Numbered from the stretch's first letter, positions 44,702-55,543 are shown. The stretch is 64,000 bases of DNA from Zasmidium citrigriseum (GCA_002786025.1 NHNW01000027.1:62001-126000), one strand, 5' to 3'. Notes: generated by a model not told the origin, from the sequence alone. Numbers and translations are program-made.

Positions 44702-45250
44702 CTAGGCGTGATTCTCCGATCTCATTGCATCGCTGGGCTTTGGCGCGATGTCCTCCCGGCGCGCTTCTTGTACCGGTCCCGGCGGGAAGTACGAGGCAAG
44801 CATGTGCCACGCAATCAGGCTCACGCAACAGAAGACCACTTCTTGAACCATAAGGATCCTTAGAAATGCTGACGAGTTGAAGGCGTTGATACTCTTGAAC
44901 ATAAGATCTCTTTGACATGGCCACGATGATCGGGCTCCGCTCTCGCCTAGGAGGTCCACCCAGACTTCGCAGGAGTTAGGCAACGGGTTCGGGATGTCGA
45001 TACCTAGCGGCCGTATCGTAAGTCCAGTATATGGCACCGTATCCAGAAGGAGAATAGGCATAAATTTGAAGGCGAGCGTCTCCCAGCCAGAATTCGAGTG
45101 TGGTAGCTTTCTCCCAGTTAAGGAAAAGAAGACACGAGGAACGTATACTTCGACGAGGCGAGTGATAACCACGATCGCAGCGTAGCTCCATACGGAGTAA
45201 TAGGCGTTCGCTTTGTCCAGAATCGCTTGGTTGCTAGCTGTCTGGGCCAT
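44702..45250 (-). CDS. Hypothetical membrane protein
   Basis: Single 182-codon frame starting MAQTASNQAILDKANAYYSVW. Hydrophobic stretches: WSYAAIVVITRLVEVYV, FKFMPILLLDTVPYTGL and ILMVQEVVFCCVSLIAWHMLASYF. I know no family for it. A hidden intron is possible in the low-hydrophobicity middle (around 44930). The frame composition is protein-like and the start context reasonable, so I keep it as a hypothetical, convergent with SCO1. Confidence 0.5.
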   Translation of the reverse strand: MAQTASNQAILDKANAYYSVWSYAAIVVITRLVEVYVPRVFFSLTGRKLPHSNSGWETLAFKFMPILLLDTVPYTGLTIRPLGIDIPNPLPNSCEVWVDLLGESGARSSWPCQRDLMFKSINAFNSSAFLRILMVQEVVFCCVSLIAWHMLASYFPPGPVQEARREDIAPKPSDAMRSENHA

Positions 45251-45780
45251 GTTCGGTGGTGTAAGGTGGCGGGCAATAAGGACGAGGTAGGATGTGTTAG
45301 ACTTGGAGAATGTCAGGAATTCGGTGCGAAGTAAAATGTGAATGGAGAGGGATTGTTCTTATATGTTGAATTTTAACAAAATTAATTCTTGAATTTCTGA
45401 GAAGCCACTCAGAAGCTTTCCAGATAAGAGCGTGTCCATGGATGCGCATTGCGACAGCACCAGTCGCGAGGAAGATGGAGGTCAGCAGATTAGCAAATTC
45501 AGTAATTCCGCCCATTCCGGCCTGTCAGAACTTTTCTTGTTCACAGCGCTTGACTATCCAAGGCCAAGGCCATGCAGAGGTGAAAGTAGAGGATCCTTCT
45601 TGGGTGATGGCTGAGATCACGTGTATGGGAAAACATTTCTCCGTGTTTGTCTCTAAACACAGGCAACTTCAAACAACTCCCAGTCCACTCTCGGCCTGGC
45701 CACCTATCTTCATATCCAAGGAGGCGCTTGGGAATCGCTCGCTCCTTGGTCCGTCCTCTGTCGCAATCCCTGTCAAAAGT
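45251..45780. other. Intergenic with a short unassigned frame
   Basis: About 530 bp. A 72-codon minus-strand frame (45515-45297) beginning MGGITEFANLLTSIFLATGAVAM looks like a signal-anchor but has no extension. It could be an unrecognised upstream exon of the 44702-45250 gene or chance. Confidence 0.3.
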
Positions 45781-46698
45781 TCACACAACGTCTCCAGCGA
45801 CACTATCCACCATGTCCGTCTCGACCTCATAATACCTCTCCCTGTCCCTCACAGTCGGCACCTCCCCAGCCCTCACCCTCAGCACCCTCTTCAAAAGCTC
45901 CACCGTAAACTCCTTCGACCACCGCGCACTCCACTCCTCCACAAACTCCTCCGTGACCATCGGCGCCATAACGTCCAGCAACAACTTGGAAAGTCCCGAG
46001 CCTTGCGCCGTATTACTCAAAATCACCCCCGCGCTCTGCACAACCGCCGCCCCGGCCTCGCCCCTCAAGTCCTCCTCCATTAAAGCATCCACGACCGCAT
46101 TCTGAAAGTCCACATCCTCGAGGATTGAACCCATGACCCAGAAGCCGAGCAGCGTCGCGACTCTAACATAGATCTCCTCTGCTGGGGAGAGTGTGCTGTC
46201 GGGTGGTGCGATGGCGGTCCATTGAGCTTCGGCGAGATCTCGAAGATGGTAATTGACGGCGCCGTAGTATTGGACGTAGGCTTCGAAGTCGATCGCCCGG
46301 ACGCCGGGAAGGGCGATCGCGAGGTCGGCGGAGGGCGCTTCGAGGTGTGCTCTGTGCAGGAGTTTGGAGTGGGCTGTTATGAGGGGGCGGTTGAGGGTGA
46401 AGGTGCGCTCTTGTGGGGGTTGGTCAACGACGATGATGAGAGGGGCGGAGGTGGATGATTTGGCGCGGGGGATGGGTGGTGCTGGTTCTGGTGCTGGTGC
46501 TGGTGTCTCAGAGGTGTACTGCAATGGTGATTGAGTGGTAGGTTTGGCTTTGGCCGGTTCTGTTGGTCGCGCCTTGTGGCGGAAAGTCGGTGGCGGCGAT
46601 TCTGATGGTGGTGGCGCGCGGGTGGTGAGAGGGGGTGGTGAGGAGAGTCGCTGTGGTGGGTTTAGGCGGCTTGATTTGCGGGTGGAGTGGCGCGCCAT
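45781..46698 (-). CDS. BTB/POZ-like protein 1
   Basis: Intronless. From the Met at 46698 it encodes 305 residues (MARHSTRKSSRLNPP); an upstream Met at 46860 is possible but adds an Arg-rich leader. The first 100 residues are Pro/Ser/Thr-rich. A BTB-like fold follows: RTFTLNRPLITAHSKLLHRAHLE, FEAYVQYYGAVNY, then a helical segment with VATLLGFWVMGSILEDVDFQNAVVDALM. The last block matches the neighbouring BTB protein at 47110-47933 (LLGDYLGDHKFQNAVMASIL), so the two are probably diverged tandem paralogues. BTB domains mediate dimerisation or Cullin-3 adaptor contacts; the target is unknown. Confidence 0.7.
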   Translation of the reverse strand: MARHSTRKSSRLNPPQRLSSPPPLTTRAPPPSESPPPTFRHKARPTEPAKAKPTTQSPLQYTSETPAPAPEPAPPIPRAKSSTSAPLIIVVDQPPQERTFTLNRPLITAHSKLLHRAHLEAPSADLAIALPGVRAIDFEAYVQYYGAVNYHLRDLAEAQWTAIAPPDSTLSPAEEIYVRVATLLGFWVMGSILEDVDFQNAVVDALMEEDLRGEAGAAVVQSAGVILSNTAQGSGLSKLLLDVMAPMVTEEFVEEWSARWSKEFTVELLKRVLRVRAGEVPTVRDRERYYEVETDMVDSVAGDVV

Positions 46699-47109
46699 TG
46701 TTGCGTGGTGGCGAAGTTGTCTTTGTGTTGGTGGTGGTGGTCTCGAGGTCTGAGATGAATGGAAGCGACAAGGCAGGTGCACCAGAAAAGGGAAGCCGCG
46801 ACAAACGAGGCTGCGGAAGCTGCGAGACCATTCACTTGCATTCAAGTGAGCCGCTAGCAAAAGTCTTCAGTCGCTATTCTAATTCAAGCAATCTCTATGA
46901 TACTCTCGCCTCCCAGTCTTCTCAATTCTCCTTGGATTGCACGGAATGTCTGTTTTGCGTGTAAAGCCTGGAGATACAATGGCCGCCCGCCTTTGCTTCA
47001 ACTACTGCTCCAAGTTGACCTGCTTATGCTAGAAGTCGTCTCGTCGAGTGGTGGAGATATCTCGACGGCGTCCTGAAACCGTGGCGCAATGTTTCCTTCT
47101 CTTCCTGCT

Positions 47110-47933
47110 TCACTCTGCATTCGAGCCGGTGTGCGTAAATTTGGAGATGTCGTATGACTTGGGGATCGCAGACTTTCTGAATTTGCCGGTGGGCAAGAAG
47201 CCCTTAAGCATTTGTCGAACGAACTCAGGTGGCCACGAGCTGGCAACTTGATCAAAGTCCTCCGCCAACGTCGTTGCAGAACAGACCTCCACGAGCCAGC
47301 GATACAGCCCGCACTTGGGTGAGCACCGTTGTGTGATCGCAAGTACTGTTTCCTCGCTGATTCGATTGCCCTTCCATGTGCTGACTCCCAGGATGCTGGC
47401 CATGACCGCATTCTGAAACTTATGGTCGCCGAGATAGTCGCCAAGTAGCCAGCTATCCGCCATGAAGCGAATCTCAATGTTGTAGTTCAGGCACTTGTCT
47501 TCAGATTGCGCTAGTTGGCTCAAAGCTCTCGCCGCTTTGTCGAGAGTACAGGAAGGACTGTATAGCCACTCAAGGTAGAGCTGGAAATGTTCCGGTTCAT
47601 GGTTCGGAAGCTGAACTCTCTTGTCCGTCGACTTGAGCCAACGCCCAGATGTCGCGGCAACGAAGAACGAAGAGGTAGCGCACAGAAGGTCTTTGTGTAC
47701 GATGAAGCTCTTGCTGTGGCTGCCCTGGCCAACCTCGACCGTCAACGCTTCGCCAGACGTGAAAGCTGCTCTGTAAGAATCTTAGCGTATAGCTTACACC
47801 CTCGGCCACCTCGCTTTACTCACCTCAACCTCTTTGACGGAGGCTCAGCTGCCGATGAGGAGTCAGATCCGGAAGAGTCTGAGTCGGAGAAGAGCGAGTC
47901 AGGCGACTTGCGCTTCGTCTTGTTCTTGGCCAT
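47110..47933 (-). CDS. BTB/POZ domain protein 2
   Basis: Two exons on the minus strand (47933-47824, 47770-47110), 256 residues. Exon 1 is a basic then Ser/Asp-rich head (MAKNKTKRKSPDSLFSDSDS). The join restores an Arg codon and leads into AAFTSGEALTVEVGQGSHSKSFIVHKDLLCATSSFF, the usual start of a fungal BTB domain (HK..L...S.FF). EHFQLYLEWLYS and ADSWLLGDYLGDHKFQNAVMASIL follow. The function would be protein-protein interaction or ubiquitin-ligase adaptor. It is adjacent to a related BTB-like gene in the same orientation. Confidence 0.82.
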
Positions 47934-48114
47934 GACGATGGGTTTCGCTTGTAGGAAGGAAGAGTGTGCGTTTGGAAGAAGGAAGAGTGTGTGTTTGAAG
48001 CTGGCGGAAGTTGAGAAAGACTAGGCAGCACTGGCTTCGCTTCACTTGAGCGCGGGCCGGCATTTTCACATGCTTTGCCGAAGTATGCCCGATAATTGAC
48101 GTAAGCGCCAGCTC

Positions 48115-49197
48115 CTACAACTGCAGCTTGCTCTTCTTCAGATACTCATAATCCTCCATATCCTGATCCACCAACTTCCTCATCCCCACCGCAATCTCCT
48201 TCCCAAACTCCACCTCCCACTTCACCTGCTCCGCATCAACATCGATTTCCTGTCTCCAAGTCAGCCCCACCCAATCAGCAACACACGACACAACTTACTT
48301 TCACCTCCCTCGTCAAGATCCCCTTCGAATGAAATATCGTCCTCATATAGGCATCGCTCAACGGAAAACTCTTCAGCATCTCATTCTCCTCTTCCCATTC
48401 AAATTGACATTCCCCAAAGTCGATTCCCCAAATCTCGCATAGCTTCGCGCAAAGCTCCCTTGGTTTTGAGATGACATCGTCTCCATCGACAATGATGGGA
48501 TCAGTGGAAGCGAGATGGTCATAGAAGAATCTCCCAAGACTTTGCATCGTCCACGTTTTCATCGGCTCGTCTGAGATGGCGAACTTCTGCTTGATTAGTT
48601 GGGAGCGGTAGTATGAGGGGATGACTTTGGCCGGGTGGCGGATCAGGATGAGTGGATGGCGTATCTTGTCGTAGATAGCGTCAGGTATGTAAGTTGGGTT
48701 TGATGGCGGGCTGGTGATCTTGCCGGTACGGAGCAATTCGAGCAGCAAGTCTTGTTTGATGAGGCATGTTCGATGTTCCCGTGAGACGGCAATCTTCCCC
48801 TAGTCCACTGGTCAGCGTAAGCTATCGACGAGATGCTAGGATTCACCTCTTGCTCGACCTTCTCGATACTACTCATAAGTCCATACTGCACATTCTCAAT
48901 CGTAAAATCCCTATCAACATCAACGTTCACTCGTTCTTTGTACCACTTCTTGATCTCTTCCTCCAGAACCTCATCTGCTTCAGCAGCTTCAGAGCTGATT
49001 TTCAACTTCTTGACCAGTCGCTCTTGACCGAACAGGGAGATTGGCCAGGCCCAAGACGAGATCTTGCCGGGCGCACTTTCAAGTTGAGGGTGGTTGGCGA
49101 AGTATTGATGCAACAGTTGGGACATAGTCCTTTGGTTGTCCATGATGAAGATCGGAGCCCGTGGGGACGTTGGGGTTGGAGATTTCATGTTATCCAT
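48115..49197 (-). CDS. Sulfotransferase-like P-loop protein
   Basis: Three exons on the minus strand (49197-48847, 48799-48299, 48249-48115) give 328 residues, all in phase. PIFIMDNQRTMSQLLHQYF occupies the position of the 5'-phosphosulfate loop (normally FxxGxPRTGTT), but the Gly residues are missing. RHPAKVIPSYYRS matches the 3'-phosphate-binding RxP...S motif. The C-terminus is a charged helical tail (QVKWEVEFGKEIAVGMRKL). The fold is that of the fungal sulfotransferase family. Activity is uncertain because of the altered loop. Either of two nearby Mets (MDNMKS) may start translation. Confidence 0.75.
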
Positions 49198-49630
49198 TTG
49201 GATGTGATGAACAAGTGGAAACAAAAGCAAGAATCAGTCTAAGAGTTGAAGGATGGAACGTCGTTTTAAACTTGACTCCATCAAATAAGGTGTACGACAT
49301 ATACGAAACCGAGCTCGGTCCCTCAATGGTCTCTTGGGTGTTCCTGGGAGGCTTGTCAATTCTAGTAAGGCACGCGATAGGTGTGTTGGCTGATAGTTTC
49401 GTTTGTTCGTGCCTGTAAAGGTAGCTGTGTAAGCATGCAGTCATCCAAGATCCTTCTCAGCGAAGGATCATGGCTGTTGCGAGACCCGGAACATCCAGGT
49501 ACCGGCTGGTTTGGAATTCTACCGGCATCTGGAGAAGGCTCTGTTAGGGCTGTATTCTATCACTCTTAATTTGCGAACCTGAATGTGTTCTGTCAATGTT
49601 TGCGTTCTCCTGTCACGAGGACCAATTCTC

Positions 49631-51319
49631 TTATTGGTAGTTCACGTTCTTCTTGTACCGTTGAATCACAGTGGCATTGCAGTACGCCAGCATGCCCTTG
49701 ACACTACCCTCGCCGCCTATGCCGCTCATCTTGTGGCCATTGAAGTAAGCTTCTGGGACTGGCTTTTCGAAAGAGTTGATCCAGACGGTGCTATTCACAG
49801 TCCTGTCAGCTTCCAGAACGAGGCCATCGACGAGAGAAACTTACCCAGAGTCGATGTTTGAAGCAATTCGTTCCGCACGTTCGATGTCTTTTGAGTACAC
49901 GCAGGCACCAAGGCCGGTCTTGTCGTCGTTACAGCGGCGGATCACATCGGCTTCGTCTTTCCATGGTTGGACTGGAACGATGGGACCTATAAGGGTCAGT
50001 CACTGGATCTTAGACGTTCGTACCTGGAATCTCGAGGGCGACTTACCAAAAGGCTCTTCCTTCCAGACGATCGAGTCACTCGACGGATTATCGATAATCG
50101 TCGGACTGATAAAGTACCCCTTACTATCCTTCGGCTCCGGATCTCCAAGAGCAAACTTATGTCCATTCTTCCTCGAATCCTCAAACACCTCCAACACCTT
50201 CTCATACTGCATTTGATTCTGCACCGGACCAAGCATAGCACCTTCTCCCTCAGCTTCCATGCTCAGCGTCTTAGTGAACTTGATCATAGCTTCCATGAAA
50301 GGCTGATAGATCTTCTCGTGGACAAAGATTCGTTTCGTGCAAACGCACATTTGGCCAGTGTTGAACCAAGCTCCTATCGCGCATTCGGCGGCTGCGGCTT
50401 CGATGTCGACGTCTTCGCATACGACGGCTGGGTCGTTTCCTCCTAGTTCGAGTGTCACACGCTTGAGATCTTTCGAACATGCCTCCATGACTTTCTTTCC
50501 CGAGGCGATGGATCCTGTGAACGAAATCTTCTTCACATCCGGATGGCTGGTCAGCCAAGGACCCAGCTTATCATCACCTCCAAGACACTGGATGAGACCC
50601 GGTGGGAAGATCTGCTGCGCCAACTCGATGCCCTTCGCGGCCGTATACGGCGTGAAGGGAGACGGCTTGATGATAATAGGACATCCAGCAACAATCGCCG
50701 GGGCAACTTTGAAAGCAATCGAGAGCGAAAGAGGGAAGTTGAAAGGCGAGATCCCCACAACCACGCCCAGAGGTTTGTAGATTGTCTTGACGACTTTCTG
50801 CTCGTCCTCAAACTCTTCGACCGGAAATTTGATCTCGCTGAAGTACTTCCAGAAAGCTGTAACACTGTCGACTTCAGCGATGGCCATCGTTCTGGCTTTG
50901 CCATTCTCGGCCATGAGGAGCTCGGTCATCTCGTTGTGGTGATCGTGCCATAGGGTGATGTACTGCTTCATCAGGTGCTGTCGGTGCTCGATGGGTGTGA
51001 GACGCCATTCTTTGAAGGCCTTATCGGCTGCTTTCACGGCTTCGTCGACGTCTTTCTCCGTGGCGATCGGGATGTCCCATAATTTCTCTTTTGTGCGCGG
51101 ATTGACTGCGTTGTGTACTTGGTCGCCGCCTCTCTGCTTTCCGTCAATTATGTTGTAGAACTTGTCAAACTGCACAGCCATTGAGCTTCGGCTGGTCGAA
51201 GTGAATGGGCGATGGATGTTCCTGACTGCTGATCGGATAGGCCTATCTGCCTGCTTCGAACAGCGTCGAGACTCCAGCAGAACTGCCGTCCTCCTCCAAA
51301 GAGAAGTTCGAGTTGCCAT
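49631..51319 (-). CDS. NAD(P)+-dependent aldehyde dehydrogenase
   Basis: Three exons on the minus strand (51319-50047, 49986-49845, 49790-49631), 524 residues. After a ~50-residue Arg/Ser-rich leader that could be a mitochondrial presequence, the ALDH domain shows ISPFNFPL, the cofactor site KPSPFTP and SFTGSIASGKKV. The general-base Glu lies in VTLELGGNDPA and the nucleophile Cys in FNTGQMCVCTKR. The C-terminal motif EPFGPIVPVQPWKD is restored across intron 1 and GTVWINSFEKP across intron 2. All catalytic residues are present. It belongs to the lactaldehyde/succinate-semialdehyde-like branch. The frame at the end stops after RYKKNVNYQ. A shorter cytosolic form could start at MAVQFDKFYNI. Confidence 0.92.
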
Positions 51320-51716
51320 CGTGAAGGCAATACCAGAGTCGTGCACTGGAAGCTGCACTCAAAGCGATCTCAGTGGCATGGACAGCTTCGCTTTGGCGGA
51401 GAGGAAGTTTAGAATCCAGGATTGGTCGAGAAAAGAGCAAAAGGCGAGAACGTAGGCGTCAGATCTGGGTAAGCGTCTCAAAGTGGATCGTATCGGAAGA
51501 TGAAGGGCGATTAAGGTTTCACATAACCGTCTTCTCGGGCCGGGATGAAAAGGGTAAGTGGGTCCACTTAAGTGAGTGACTAGCGTCTTTCACATGATCG
51601 ATAGCGGCTAAAAGGTCGACATTCAACAGCCGATGGAAGATCGAAGCGACATTTGTCGCTTCCATCTCTTTACCCTCATGCAAAACCTGCGCCCCACAAG
51701 GCCTTCAAGCTTCGTT

Positions 51717-52130
51717 CTACTCCGGAATGACAGCCGTAGCATCAATCTCCACTAGCCACTCAGGCCGAGCAAGAGCAACAACTACAAGGCCAGTACAAAC
51801 AGGAAAGACGCCCTTGATGTACTCGCCCATGGTACGATATACCGGCTCGCGATGGCGCACGTCCGTGAGTTAGATGACCAGCTTCGTGACATGCTCCATC
51901 TTGCCGCCTGCTTCTTCCACCAGTTGGCGTATATTCTTCATGACCTTGTGGGTCTGCTCGACAGGGTCGTGACTTTCGATGTTCTCGGCAGTGTCGAGGT
52001 CTTGTGGACATTGGCCTCGGAGGAAGACGTATGTTCCCTTGGCCACGACGGCTTGACAGAGATCGTTGTCGAGATTTTGTTCCGGATAGGTGTCTTTGGT
52101 ATTGAACTTGCGAATGCGTGTGTGTGCCAT
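51717..52130 (-). pseudogene. RidA/YjgF-YER057c family gene with one in-frame stop
   Basis: A 137-codon frame with RidA-family sequence throughout: TYVFLRGQCPQDLDT, HKVMKNIRQLVEEAGG, VTKLVI, then TAA at codon 87 (51870-51872), then LTDVRHREPVYRTMGEYIKGVFPVCTG and RPEWLVEIDATAV. The family has Tyr in this place (V-Y-L-T-D), so a single TAC/TAT-to-TAA change explains the break. The downstream part is intact in the same frame. RidA proteins deaminate reactive enamine/imine intermediates from PLP enzymes. This copy is either a recent nonsense pseudogene, a readthrough case, or a base-call error. I do not treat it as functional. Confidence 0.82.
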
Positions 52131-52550
52131 GCTGAAGCTTCTCTAGAGCAGTATGTAGGAGCTTGTGCTTTGTGGCACGCCGAGGGGAGTGGATTCAGTG
52201 GCTGAGTTTTCTGCCTGGAGGACGCTTGCCAATGATTGTGCCAGTTGAGGAAAAGCTCGGTAGCTGTTTACGGTGGATAGGACCTGTGAGATGGAATGAC
52301 CTTTGAGGGCCTCTGATGGTTGGAGCATGCGTTGTCGTGGTCGATCCTTCTCGCTTGCGCCGCCCAGCCTCAAGCCTCACATGAATCGCCTACTACGTCA
52401 TGCTGATCGAGCTGTCAGGCGATGCAAAGGGACGGGGTCTCAGCTTCTGGCAGACGGTCGTTTCGAGTGATAAGAATCCAAAAGCCCACAGAGTCTGTTC
52501 GAGACTCGACCCAGCAGTCTAGCGAAGCGCTTTCAAGCTTTCTCATCGCC

Positions 52551-53000
52551 ATGGGGATCCCTTACAGTCGACAGATCAACGCCGCCTTCGAGCAGGTCAC
52601 GCCACTCGTTGCAGAAGGCTTCGAAGTTCTGCAAACCACTCGAAACATCACCTTCCTGCTAGCCGAGATCCAAGTCGCAACCGTGATTCTTCTCTCCTTG
52701 CTCCTCGTGGCAACGCTCATGCTACTCGTTACGAACAATCCTGATATGGAACAGGAGAGGAAAGCTCTCGTAACACCGGTGATGAAATGGATTTGTTCGT
52801 GGATGATGAGTAGCTCTGGCAAGCGAAGATATGGCTTGATCGCGATGACTGTATTGTTGGTGCTCGTGGCGCTTGGGTACGCGCATTACTGGTATTATTT
52901 CAAAGAGCGTGAAGTCGTAGAGGAAGAGTCGAAAGACAGCGTTGACGGCGCTGAAGGGAAAGATGTTGATGCGATCAAAGAGAGCAAAGCGACTCAATGA
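52551..53000 (+). CDS. Small fungal membrane protein, possible N-myristoylation
   Basis: 149 residues. I prefer the start at 52551 (MGIPYSRQINAAFEQVTPLV): the MG-x3-S start fits N-myristoylation and the upstream frame is non-conserved. It has two hydrophobic segments (VATVILLSLLLVATLMLLV and GLIAMTVLLVLVALGYAHYWYYF) and an acidic C-terminal tail. I recognise the type as a conserved fungal hypothetical but know no function. It is divergent from the RidA remnant. Confidence 0.68.
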   Translation: MGIPYSRQINAAFEQVTPLVAEGFEVLQTTRNITFLLAEIQVATVILLSLLLVATLMLLVTNNPDMEQERKALVTPVMKWICSWMMSSSGKRRYGLIAMTVLLVLVALGYAHYWYYFKEREVVEEESKDSVDGAEGKDVDAIKESKATQ

Positions 53001-53153
53001 CTAAATGAGAAAGTCGAGCCAGATGAAGAGGTCGAAGATGCAGGTCTCGGCGAAGAAGAGGCAGCACGGCTGAGATCGCTTCCTGGGTCATTCGTTCGTT
53101 GAACAGCACATCGCTCGCATCACATGAGGTGAGGGACGCAGCCCGTGCAGCGC

Positions 53154-54326
53154 TCAGTATATGAAAGGCTGACCGATGGCTTTCCTTAGAGTTCCCTCAA
53201 ACAACTCGATCGTCTGATTCTGATTATATCCAGACGCAATGGCGAGCTGCAGCATGATTCTCGACTGAATGACGTGGATATAGCCGGACTTCGCGTACGT
53301 CGGTTCTCGAGATGGTGAAGAAGCGCCGTAAGGTGATCGAGTTCCCACAACGACTTGAAGACCTTGCTCCATCGCCTCGGCAATCTCATCACTACCATTA
53401 GGAATCCCGCCATTCCCTGTGCCGGCAATGACAATGCCATCGGCTCCGTTTTCCAGGCAGTCGAGTGCTAGTCTTCCATCAAACTCGCGAGCGGCGTACA
53501 GAATGTCAACTTTGGGGAGGGCTGGATAGGATGAATGAGATGAGACAACGTCGAGATCAAAGTCATGCTTCTGAGTTGGCCGTGACGGGGAGTTGAAGAA
53601 GTAGGGCAGCATGTTCAGGAATGCACCTAGATCGCCTCCGTTGGTTGTTTGGTGGAAGGCGTCTGGATGAGTCGAATCGAGCTTCGTAACCCAGAATCCG
53701 CTAAGGATCCGATCGCTGAACGCCACCAAGACACCGCGATGTTTCGCCTCGTCACTTGCCGCAAGTGCAACGGCTTGAAAGAAGTTGGCATCTCCGTCGA
53801 ACGAAAGTGCCGTCCATGGCCTCATGCTACCGACGCCGACGATAGGCTTTCCGCAGTTCACTAACAAGTCCATCAGAAAGGCTGTCTCCTCGAGTGAATT
53901 CGTGCCATGCGTAAAGATTGCTCCTGTAATGTCGCTATCGGGCGAGCACAATGCATCGTTTGCGAACCGGGTCATGTTCATGACAAGGGCATCGTTTGTG
54001 CCAGTCGACCCGTCATCTTCCGTTGTCCAATTTGAGACAGCTAGCTGTGCCACAGTCTGCAAGTAGGGGTCCCGGGCGATGATGTCTTCGCCAGTGATCT
54101 CAAGCTGGCCATACTGGGTCGTGTCCAAGGCGTTATATGCCGATCCACCTGAGATCGTCCCACCAGTGAAGAGCACAAGAACTTTAGGAAGACTGGTGTC
54201 ATTGCCCATCCACTTGAGCCCGAGTCGATCGCTGGATGTCGAGTTGAGGGTTTTACGTAGGATCGGAAGGCTCGGGGCTGCCTGAGCAAGCACGATAAGC
54301 CCAAGAAGTGCCGAGAGGAGCTTCAT
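53154..54326 (-). CDS. Secreted L-asparaginase (type II-like)
   Basis: Intronless, 390 residues. Signal peptide MKLLSALLGLIVLAQAAPS. Substrate-site motif 1 is VLFTGGTISGG with the nucleophilic Thr. Motif 2 is FTHGTNSLEETAF, where bacterial enzymes usually have GTD; the Asn in place of Asp is a possible difference in the active site. GSMRPWTALSFDGDANFF and GIVIAGTGNGGIPNG follow. The enzyme should hydrolyse L-asparagine to aspartate and ammonia outside the cell or in the periplasm, a nitrogen-scavenging role consistent with the purine cluster further right. The upstream in-frame Met at 54425 lacks a signal sequence, so 54326 is chosen. Confidence 0.9.
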   Translation of the reverse strand: MKLLSALLGLIVLAQAAPSLPILRKTLNSTSSDRLGLKWMGNDTSLPKVLVLFTGGTISGGSAYNALDTTQYGQLEITGEDIIARDPYLQTVAQLAVSNWTTEDDGSTGTNDALVMNMTRFANDALCSPDSDITGAIFTHGTNSLEETAFLMDLLVNCGKPIVGVGSMRPWTALSFDGDANFFQAVALAASDEAKHRGVLVAFSDRILSGFWVTKLDSTHPDAFHQTTNGGDLGAFLNMLPYFFNSPSRPTQKHDFDLDVVSSHSSYPALPKVDILYAAREFDGRLALDCLENGADGIVIAGTGNGGIPNGSDEIAEAMEQGLQVVVGTRSPYGASSPSREPTYAKSGYIHVIQSRIMLQLAIASGYNQNQTIELFEGTLRKAIGQPFIY

Positions 54327-55002
54327 TTTCAGTGCAAAAGAGCCAAATCTCCAACCTTGAGCAGCTTGATGGCACGATGAGTCCAGTGACCGTGACCATG
54401 ATTTATGTTCTCGACTTCGAGACATGCAAGATCCTTAGTGCGTTCCTGGCTATGCAGCCAAGTGATAGGCGACCGGGTAGCCGGGAGCACTGGATAGGCC
54501 AGCATGATGAGGCTCACTGGTGCTGCAGATGTTGCCAGTTGCTTCCCTCGGCCGTGGTATCGTATTGGCCGTGAAAGTAGGAAGCCCATCGTCGTTGTCC
54601 TCACGTAGGGTTTCAAGACTCATCCCAATAGGCCCAATTGAAGGAAGACGCGCGCTTGAGCGGACAATCCTCATCCGAGAATCCCAAACCATTTTTGTAT
54701 GATGTAAAAGAGGGGGCGGCCTTGTGTGTTGATGTACTTGGCGAAGGAAGAAGTGAAAAGACAGGGGATGGCAGGGAGGAAGGAAAGAGGCGATGGCAAT
54801 CTTAAAACGGCAAAATGTTTCTCCGTTCCGAGCGGAATCTGACGACAGCGCACATCTTGACCTCGCTTCACCATGAACATGGACAAGGACATCACCTCAA
54901 ACAGCATTATTTCATCGAATCCAATCATTTAGAACTGTCGTATGGCTGCTCTCGATACTATCCACGCCGTCGGCGCACTGCACTTCTCCACTTCCGCGCC
55001 CA
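54327..55002. other. Intergenic, asparaginase promoter
   Basis: About 680 bp. No gene supported. The stretch likely holds the asparaginase promoter. The transposon target duplication begins at 55003. Confidence 0.4.
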
Positions 55003-55012
55003 GCGATCCGAC

Positions 55013-55486
55013 AAAAAGGATCGGGGGCACCCGCCAAGAGCACCCAGCACCCACCTATATCGGCCAGCCTTACTCGAATTCTTGGTGGATGTGAAGGGAC
55101 ATTTATTAATGTTTTTGATGCGAATCGAATCGAATCGTTAGCATCGAATTATTCGCATCGAGTGTCTACTTCCATATTAGATACTGCCTTAGGGAGTCGC
55201 ACTTAGGTTTCCTGTCAAAATGCCCGCACTAAAATGGCCATATCGAATAGGCCACCGACGTAGGGATATTAATCTCCAAACGGCTATTCCTTACGTCCGC
55301 ATCAAATTGCGGCGCCTAATCGTTAGAGTAGCTTCGAAGGCTAGCTAGGGCAGTGCCCATCTGTTTACTTCGGATTCGATGGAAATTAATTAGAGACAAT
55401 TAAAATTTTGGTTAGGAAGATCCCTCCGAGCTCGCAGGTTTTACTAGGTGCTGGGTGCTCTTGGCGGGTGCCCCCGATCCTTCTTG
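55013..55486. mobile_element. Non-autonomous Mutator-like (MULE) MITE with 10-bp TSD
   Basis: Terminal inverted repeats of about 39 bp: left 55013-55051 (begins AAAAAGGATCGGGGGCACCC) and right 55447-55485, nearly identical as reverse complements. The element is flanked by identical direct repeats GCGATCCGAC at 55003-55012 and 55487-55496. A 9-10 bp target duplication plus long TIRs is the hallmark of Mutator-like transposons. The 474-bp element has no coding capacity and its interior is AT-richer. It has no strong RIP footprint and the TIRs are nearly intact, so insertion may be recent. Confidence 0.82.
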
Positions 55487-55543
55487 GCGATCCGACCTGC
55501 AAGCTCGGCCAGTCTCCGAGTACGACATAATCCCGATCACTCC

